A DNA stretch of 64,000 nt, taken from positions 51,895 to 115,894 of the forward strand of contig VEQG01000001.1 in assembly GCA_018883345.1 (NCBI GenBank), read 5' to 3'. Under the pieces are notes generated by a model that was given only the letters and a program-made list of their open reading frames with translations, was not told the DNA's origin and made no database searches. A program made the position numbers and the translations under genes. The stretch comes from Candidatus Nanopelagicaceae bacterium. GTDB lineage: Bacteria; Actinomycetota; Actinomycetes; Nanopelagicales; Nanopelagicaceae. Below are positions 59,421 through 64,000 of the stretch, one piece after another; within the stretch, counting starts at the first letter, position 1, and each line of letters starts with the position of its first letter.

Positions 59421-61319
59421 TTCGTGAATCCACCAAGCAGCATACGGCGGCACTGCTACCTGTCCTGCAAAATGCATCTTACGCCCGCTTATTGCCTCAA
59501 TGCGGTCACCAAATGCAACATTAAATGTATCTAAATATTGAGTCTTTTCAGTCAAGTTGTAAATCTGTGTCAATGTGCCAGCCGCATGCTTTCTACGAAT
59601 TAAAAGAATGGCTCCATCATTTTGAGTTTCAGTTTCAGCAGTAACACTGGCGTGAATTGAATTCAAGTTCTTACGCGCATTTATTAACGCTGAAATTGCA
59701 GTAAACACTCGACCTGCGACACCATCGCCATTCTGCGCGCTTTGCACCAACTCCCAATCCATTTTTGGTCTATGTATCCAACGATTATCATCAGCTTTAG
59801 CTGGATCATTTTTGTAACTTTCATCGTTTAACATACCGATTTCATCACCCATATAAAGCAACGGCATACCACCAAATCCGAAAACAATGGCATAAGCGCA
59901 AATTAAGCGATTTATTGCAGTGCTTAAATCCGCAGCATCTTTATTCTCGATAGCGCGCTGTATTCCAATCAAACTAGCTGCACTTCCGGATGTCCTGCGA
60001 TCACCTGTAAGAGGGTTAGATTGGAAATGTACTCCTCTTGCAAAAGAACCTTTAAATTCATTGCCATAAAAATCTGCGCAGAAATTCCTATGAGCGTGAC
60101 CATTTATCCCAGCTGCATGCGCATCAGAATCATCAATTGCCCAGCCAATGTCATCATGGCAACGAAGGTACGTGGCCCATGCGCTCGTGGTAGGTACCGG
60201 CGCAAAACGAGAAAGCGCGGTATCAAGTAATCGCCCATCGCGTGCTGCAAATGCAGACCAAATCTGCACCATTAATGAATTGTGATATGCCAAGTCTGAA
60301 ACTTTTCCAGCGTGTTTACCCTGCCCAAGGTAATGAACTACATCTTGTGGTCCAACAATCGCCTCAGCCTTGAAAATCAGAGCAGGCGAGACAATCTTGG
60401 AAATCGCTCGCAGTGCTTGAGTTATCGAGTGAACTTCTGGTTGGTTCTGGCAATTTGTACCAAGGCGCTTCCAGATAAATGCAATGGCATCCAGTCGAAC
60501 GCAATCAGTGCCTTGATTAGCTAGGTAACCAATAATGTCTACATACTCCAAGAATAAATTTGGATTTGACCAATTTACATCCCATTGAAATTCATTAAAT
60601 GTAGTCCAGACATACTTATTCATCTCTTTATTGAAGGTAAAGTTTCCTGGAGCAAAAGTTGGAAAAATTTCTGGCAAAGTCTCTTCATATTGATCTGGAA
60701 TTTTTCGATCAGGATATGTGTAGAAATATTCTTCATATTTCGCTTCACCCGCTCGAGCCCGCACGGCCCATTCATGCTCTTTGGCCACATGATTGAGTAC
60801 TAAATCGAGGGTTAAAGAAATCCCAGATTTATATAGATCGTCTGCCAGCTCTGCAAGATCTTCCATGGTTCCTAGATCCGGGCGAACGGATTTGTAATCC
60901 ATCACCGCGTAGCCACCATCACTATTACCTGGACGTGGATTTAGAAGCGGCATCAAGTGAAGATAAGTAATGCCCAACTCTTTTAAATAAGAAATCTTTG
61001 ATCTAATTCCTTGCAAATCACCTGCAAACAAATCGGTATAGCAAACGTACCCAATAGATTTAGGATCTTGATACCAATCTGATTGCAAAATTCTTTGATT
61101 ATCACGCTGTCGAAGCGGTGCTGATCGCCCCTTATGAATTCGCGCAATCACTTCTATTACTTGAGGCAGCGTTCTGTGTCCGTCATATACGGCGTCTAAG
61201 CCATCCCAAAGATCCTTCGACCAATTATCAAAACGGTCTAGCAAGGAATCTAAATCTGGGTCGCTAGCTAGCGCATCGGCCAATCTCTTACGCCCTGCTG
61301 CTAAGGCTTGCGAACTCAC
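59418..61319 (-). CDS. Amylosucrase (GH13_4)
   Basis: 633 residues from GTG 61319, 7 nt from TAAACT (minus strand); TTG 61349 would add ten residues. Builds alpha-1,4-glucan from sucrose and releases fructose. Amylosucrase hallmarks: nucleophile Asp in VRLDAIAFIWKRLGTNCQNQ, acid/base Glu in FKAEAIVGPQD, YLRCHDDIGWAIDD; N-terminal helical domain with DRFDNWSKDLWDG; C-terminal beta domain. The enzyme may also isomerise or hydrolyse sucrose. Convergent with argG, downstream of a hydrolase gene. Confidence 0.9.
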   Translation of the reverse strand: MSSQALAAGRKRLADALASDPDLDSLLDRFDNWSKDLWDGLDAVYDGHRTLPQVIEVIARIHKGRSAPLRQRDNQRILQSDWYQDPKSIGYVCYTDLFAGDLQGIRSKISYLKELGITYLHLMPLLNPRPGNSDGGYAVMDYKSVRPDLGTMEDLAELADDLYKSGISLTLDLVLNHVAKEHEWAVRARAGEAKYEEYFYTYPDRKIPDQYEETLPEIFPTFAPGNFTFNKEMNKYVWTTFNEFQWDVNWSNPNLFLEYVDIIGYLANQGTDCVRLDAIAFIWKRLGTNCQNQPEVHSITQALRAISKIVSPALIFKAEAIVGPQDVVHYLGQGKHAGKVSDLAYHNSLMVQIWSAFAARDGRLLDTALSRFAPVPTTSAWATYLRCHDDIGWAIDDSDAHAAGINGHAHRNFCADFYGNEFKGSFARGVHFQSNPLTGDRRTSGSAASLIGIQRAIENKDAADLSTAINRLICAYAIVFGFGGMPLLYMGDEIGMLNDESYKNDPAKADDNRWIHRPKMDWELVQSAQNGDGVAGRVFTAISALINARKNLNSIHASVTAETETQNDGAILLIRRKHAAGTLTQIYNLTEKTQYLDTFNVAFGDRIEAISGRKMHFAGQVAVPPYAAWWIHE

Positions 61320-61326
61320 GTCGGCG

Positions 61327-61332
61327 AGTTTA
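61327..61332 (-). promoter_or_regulatory. -10 box TAAACT, leaderless start of amylosucrase
   Basis: TAAACT on the minus strand ends 7 nt before GTG 61319. Upstream at 61366-61378 is TATCA-CTT-TGATA, a short inverted repeat that might be an operator. Confidence 0.45.
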
Positions 61333-61367
61333 GGCAAGTCCTTTTGCAAATAAAACGAAACTCGGTA

Positions 61368-62027
61368 TCACTTTGATAACAGGGTCTGCAAAATTAATGA
61401 AAATGCAAGGCCATCTGGGTCCACCATTGCAAAATGGTCCGCGCCTGTTACCTCCATTAAAGATGCGCCTTTTGCACGGGCAAAATCTCTTGAGTGTTCT
61501 AAAGGCACTCGATCGTCAGCATCACCATGAATAATGTAAAGATGTTGGTCGTAATTTTTCTGCATTGGGTCAAATTGCTTAAGTTCGCAGTCTCCAAAAA
61601 ATATTTCGACCGCACCTTCTCCTAAATTTTCGCTCTTAGTTCGTTGCAAGTCAGTGATTGGGGCAAGCAAAATTAATTTATGAGCGTCACTTTTACCTAT
61701 TAACGCCAATTGACCACCAACTGAAAAGCCGATTAGCGCTATCGAGCCATTTAAACTGGAAAGGGCAGCATCAACATCTTGAAAGAGTTTCTCTGGACTT
61801 CCGGGATCTCGGCGATATTCGATATTTGCTACCCGAAAACCGTTTTCGGCTAATTTTGCAGCAAGCGCACGCATATGTTCTCGGTTATGAGTAGGACGCC
61901 AATAACCCCCATGAATCAACGTGACTAGAGGGCCGGTTCCGTTATAAAACTCAATTACTTGATCAATTGCATCACCATAGGAAATTGTTTGGTCGGGGAG
62001 CGGACCTACAACCCACGGAGTTGTCAT
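61368..62027 (-). CDS. Alpha/beta hydrolase, kynurenine formamidase-like
   Basis: 219 residues. HGGYWRP near 39-45 is the oxyanion-hole motif of kynurenine formamidases and carboxylesterases of this group; nucleophile Ser in IGFSVGGQ near 99-106, Asp in HGDADDRV near 165-172 and His in ADHFAMVDP near 192-200 complete a triad. No tryptophan-degradation genes are near, so the substrate is uncertain. ATG overlaps the TrhO stop by one base (TAATG). Confidence 0.8.
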   Translation of the reverse strand: MTTPWVVGPLPDQTISYGDAIDQVIEFYNGTGPLVTLIHGGYWRPTHNREHMRALAAKLAENGFRVANIEYRRDPGSPEKLFQDVDAALSSLNGSIALIGFSVGGQLALIGKSDAHKLILLAPITDLQRTKSENLGEGAVEIFFGDCELKQFDPMQKNYDQHLYIIHGDADDRVPLEHSRDFARAKGASLMEVTGADHFAMVDPDGLAFSLILQTLLSK

Positions 62028-62935
62028 TAACCGATTAGCTCTTCTTTATGACTACGCGAAACATCATGTACGCACGCAAGATTTTTATCATCATTCTTGC
62101 AGCTATCACAAAGCAAGAACAGCTCATGACATTGCGGATTAGAACAGTTATAAAAGTTTTTTGTGGGCGCTTGGCAAGAATCACATTTTCCAATTACTTT
62201 GGTCTCATCACTAAAGTCGATAGTCATGCGATCATCAAAGGTGTATAGCGAGCCTTCCCAATGCGATGAATCCGCGAATTTATTGCCATAACGAACGATT
62301 CCACCATCAATCTGATAAACCTCTTTAAAGCCGCGATTTACCATCACTGCTGAGAGAATTTCACATCTAATTCCGCCGGTGCAATATGTGACTACGGGTT
62401 TATCTTTTAAGTCGTCATATTTTCCACTTTCGATCTCTTTGATGAAATCGCGCGAAGTTACAACATCTGGCACTACGGCATCTTTAAACTTTCCAATTTT
62501 TGCCTCAAATGCATTACGGCCATCAAAAAAGACCACATCGCTACCGCGTTCAGCAACTAATTTGTCGACTTCGTATGGTTTTAGATGTTTGCCACCATTT
62601 ATAACGCCATTGATATCTACTTCTATTTCATCTGGAGCACCGAAAGCCACTAATTCATCTCTAACGCGCACTCGAAGCCTAGGGAAGTCATTGCCGGTGC
62701 CATCGGACCATTTAAAATCAATTTTCTTAAAGCCTGGATATTCCTTGGTTTGGCGAACATATTTCTTTAGAGCGGACATATCGCCACCGAGCGTGCCATT
62801 AATGCCATGTTTTGAAATCAATATTCTTCCCTTGATTCCGAGTGTTTCGCATAAATGGCGCTGCCATAAACGAACTGCATCGGGATCAGCAATCGGCGCA
62901 AAGCCGTAATAGAGAATGACCTTCTGAAGTTCCAT
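62027..62935 (-). CDS. trhO: tRNA uridine(34) hydroxylase TrhO (rhodanese family)
   Basis: 302 residues from ATG 62935, 7 nt after TAGAAT; the open frame to 62992 is rejected. TrhO hydroxylates uridine 34 of certain tRNAs on the way to 5-methoxyuridine. N-terminal acylphosphatase-like part ([19 protein letters not shown]), a rhodanese domain with catalytic Cys in [11 protein letters not shown] near 179-189, and a C-terminal zinc-type region with several CxxC pairs (CDSC, CSNPQC, CDSC). Head of the run with the hydrolase and amylosucrase. Confidence 0.9.
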   Translation of the reverse strand: MELQKVILYYGFAPIADPDAVRLWQRHLCETLGIKGRILISKHGINGTLGGDMSALKKYVRQTKEYPGFKKIDFKWSDGTGNDFPRLRVRVRDELVAFGAPDEIEVDINGVINGGKHLKPYEVDKLVAERGSDVVFFDGRNAFEAKIGKFKDAVVPDVVTSRDFIKEIESGKYDDLKDKPVVTYCTGGIRCEILSAVMVNRGFKEVYQIDGGIVRYGNKFADSSHWEGSLYTFDDRMTIDFSDETKVIGKCDSCQAPTKNFYNCSNPQCHELFLLCDSCKNDDKNLACVHDVSRSHKEELIG

Positions 62936-62942
62936 GTTTCCA

Positions 62943-62948
62943 ATTCTA
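62943..62948 (-). promoter_or_regulatory. -10 box TAGAAT, leaderless start of trhO
   Basis: TAGAAT on the minus strand ends 7 nt before ATG 62935 and decides this start against the longer open frame. Confidence 0.55.
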
Positions 62949-62996
62949 CTGAGTGCAAGCCCTTTAATAAAACGCCTATTTGAATCCCGCAAAAAC

Positions 62997-63002
62997 TAAA
63001 AT
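62997..63002 (+). promoter_or_regulatory. -10 box TAAAAT, leaderless start of the secreted gene
   Basis: TAAAAT ends 6 nt before ATG 63009, in the 73-nt divergent gap with trhO. Confidence 0.5.
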
Positions 63003-63008
63003 TTACCT

Positions 63009-63467
63009 ATGAAACGCTTCCTGACAATTTCCATCACAATCTTTACGTTGCTTCTTGGATTTTCCGCCCCGATGGCTCGATCTGAATCTCCAACCAGGGA
63101 ACAATTGATTACCAAGATTGAGCAGGTCTACTTCCCATTGTTCGAGGCAGATAAAACCGAGTTTCTAGCACTGAAAGCCAAGTTAGCTAAAGATCCTGTG
63201 ACGTTGAAACAATTCAATTCAGTCTGGAAAGATTTCCTCGATACCACTGCGATTATCTACAGTGGTGTAAAGAATCCTAATTCAGATTTGGAAGCCTTAC
63301 TGGCTTATTGCGAAGAAGAACAAGGAGAATTTGTTTCAAATATTGCTTACCTAAAGAGCCAAGTAGCCAAACTCAAAACAATAACCTGCATTAAAGTAAA
63401 TAATTCAAAACAAATAATTGGATTAAACCCTAAATGTCCGGCGGGATTTATCAAAAAGAAGAAGTAA
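63009..63467 (+). CDS. Small secreted protein of unknown function
   Basis: 152 residues. Signal peptide MKRFLTISITIFTLLLGFSA, likely cut near MARSES. The mature part is mainly helical and acidic (REQLITKIEQVYFPLFEADK, LEALLAYCEEEQGEF), with two cysteines (about 105 and 129) that could form a disulfide, and a basic C terminus NPKCPAGFIKKKK. No family recognised. Its last 45 nt overlap the end of lnt on the other strand. Confidence 0.72.
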   Translation: MKRFLTISITIFTLLLGFSAPMARSESPTREQLITKIEQVYFPLFEADKTEFLALKAKLAKDPVTLKQFNSVWKDFLDTTAIIYSGVKNPNSDLEALLAYCEEEQGEFVSNIAYLKSQVAKLKTITCIKVNNSKQIIGLNPKCPAGFIKKKK

Positions 63468-64000
63468 TCCGGCACCTAAGATTAGAAATTCTAAAGTCGA
63501 ACCATATTTGGTAGCTGGTGTTTCACCACTTCGCTTTTGGATTTTTCCTATGAGTGCTTGATTTTCATATTTATTTAAACTCTTTTGGATTTTCCCGCGA
63601 CTATCAATTATTGAGGTACCACCTGTTGTTGACACATAGGCACTCTCGCGCGAAGTTTCAGCGCTTCGAGCCTGGGCAATTGCGAGCTCTTGCTCCAACT
63701 GCCAAGTTTCAAAATAGGTCGCATTATTGGTCTGAACCACGATAAATTCAGCATCAGCCATCTCGGTGCGCGCTTGCTTATCAGAGAGCAATTCATAACA
63801 AATTAAAGTTCGAAATTTCCCTGCTTTGTTGCTGAATAAATATGGAGATTCACCTGGAATATATGGAATCACTCTTGATGCCTTGTCATTTATCTTCTCA
63901 ATTAATGATTGAAAAGGAATAAATTCACCAAACGGAGTTAAGTATCTTTTGGAATAACTCTGAATCTCGGCATCTCCAATTAACACAGAGCCATTGGTGC
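63423..64000 (-). CDS. lnt: Apolipoprotein N-acyltransferase, C-terminal part (5' end off window)
   Basis: The frame is open to the right edge (192 codons visible). Adds the third acyl chain to bacterial lipoproteins; in actinobacteria Lnt-like proteins may pair with Ppm1. Carbon-nitrogen hydrolase domain with catalytic Lys in SYSKRYLTPFGEFIP and Cys in LICYELLS, and NNATYFETWQLEQELAIAQARS further on. A last transmembrane helix (LEFLILGAGLLLLF) precedes the short cytosolic tail, as in Lnt. The 3' 45 nt overlap the secreted-protein gene. Confidence 0.86.
   Translation of the reverse strand, partial: TNGSVLIGDAEIQSYSKRYLTPFGEFIPFQSLIEKINDKASRVIPYIPGESPYLFSNKAGKFRTLICYELLSDKQARTEMADAEFIVVQTNNATYFETWQLEQELAIAQARSAETSRESAYVSTTGGTSIIDSRGKIQKSLNKYENQALIGKIQKRSGETPATKYGSTLEFLILGAGLLLLFDKSRRTFRV

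Overview
The window reads as a compact, AT-rich actinobacterial chromosome, most likely from the freshwater acI lineage (Candidatus Nanopelagicales; Planktophila or Nanopelagicus relatives). Actinobacterial markers include two WhiB proteins, MtrA/MtrB, a PdtaS-type kinase, the mycothiol enzyme MshB, the acyl-CoA carboxylase epsilon subunit, and DUF3107, DUF3117, DUF3499, DUF6912 and Rv3235-family proteins. Gene order repeatedly matches Mycobacterium tuberculosis, but base composition is far from high-GC actinobacteria, intergenic spaces are tiny and most convergent genes overlap. I see no insertion sequence, prophage, CRISPR array or rRNA; there is one tRNA. The lineage is inferred from content and style, not from a marker search.

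Layout. 1-9.7 kb: phosphohexomutase (cut by the edge), acyl-CoA carboxylase operon accD-accE-maf-accA, divergent birA-purK-purE, UDP-glucose dehydrogenase and an LCP glycopolymer ligase. 9.7-13.5 kb: glycosyltransferase, two-gene polysaccharide ABC exporter and a SpoIID-like secreted protein. 13.5-20.4 kb: dapD, LOG, a lone sigma region-4 protein, DUF3117, pepA, O-methyltransferase, tatB, mrp and a soluble PRC/MgtE_N/CBS protein. 20.4-24 kb: an NRAMP-related transporter with magnesium-type site residues, DMT exporter, PHP phosphoesterase, MarC. 24-30.4 kb: RNA helicase, DUF3107, TetR, MoeZ, MshB, GNAT, ferredoxin, DapC. 30.4-45.3 kb: nucleotidyltransferase, whiB2, a 996-residue membrane glycosyltransferase, DUF5719-like, DUF3499, phosphomannomutase, sahH, mtrAB, comF, secA, Rv3235 family. 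45.4-48.8 kb: SAF-domain and CpaE/TadZ-like pair, DUF6912, pdtaS, whiB1. 48.9-64 kb: tRNA-Arg, msrAB, AlkA-like glycosylase, a LacI regulator followed by MalY, FAD oxidoreductase and cystathionine synthase genes, a 48-residue membrane microprotein, a short HPF, two GH13 enzymes, DinB, argG, hydrolase, TrhO, a small secreted protein and lnt.

How the genes fit together. Much of the window is envelope construction: sugar nucleotide supply (phosphohexomutases, nucleotidyltransferase, Ugd), glycosyl transfer, ABC export, LCP attachment, diaminopimelate synthesis and MtrAB control. A second theme is redox and metal homeostasis (MshB, MsrAB, WhiB1, MoeZ, ferredoxin, magnesium-type transporter). A third is alpha-glucan metabolism (amylosucrase and alpha-glucosidase).

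The strongest non-gene signal is promoter architecture. About 26 genes carry TANNNT exactly 6 or 7 nt before their start codon, which predicts leaderless mRNAs and fixes several start sites. At three divergent gene pairs the two opposed -10 boxes overlap in an intergenic gap of 16-22 nt. Three intergenic regions hold tandem arrays of 10- or 11-bp units that begin at, or a few bases after, a stop codon. Genes with real leaders and Shine-Dalgarno sites (whiB1, whiB2, sahH, secA, hpf, lacI-type, DUF3117) are the exceptions, and the two whiB leaders carry perfect palindromes.
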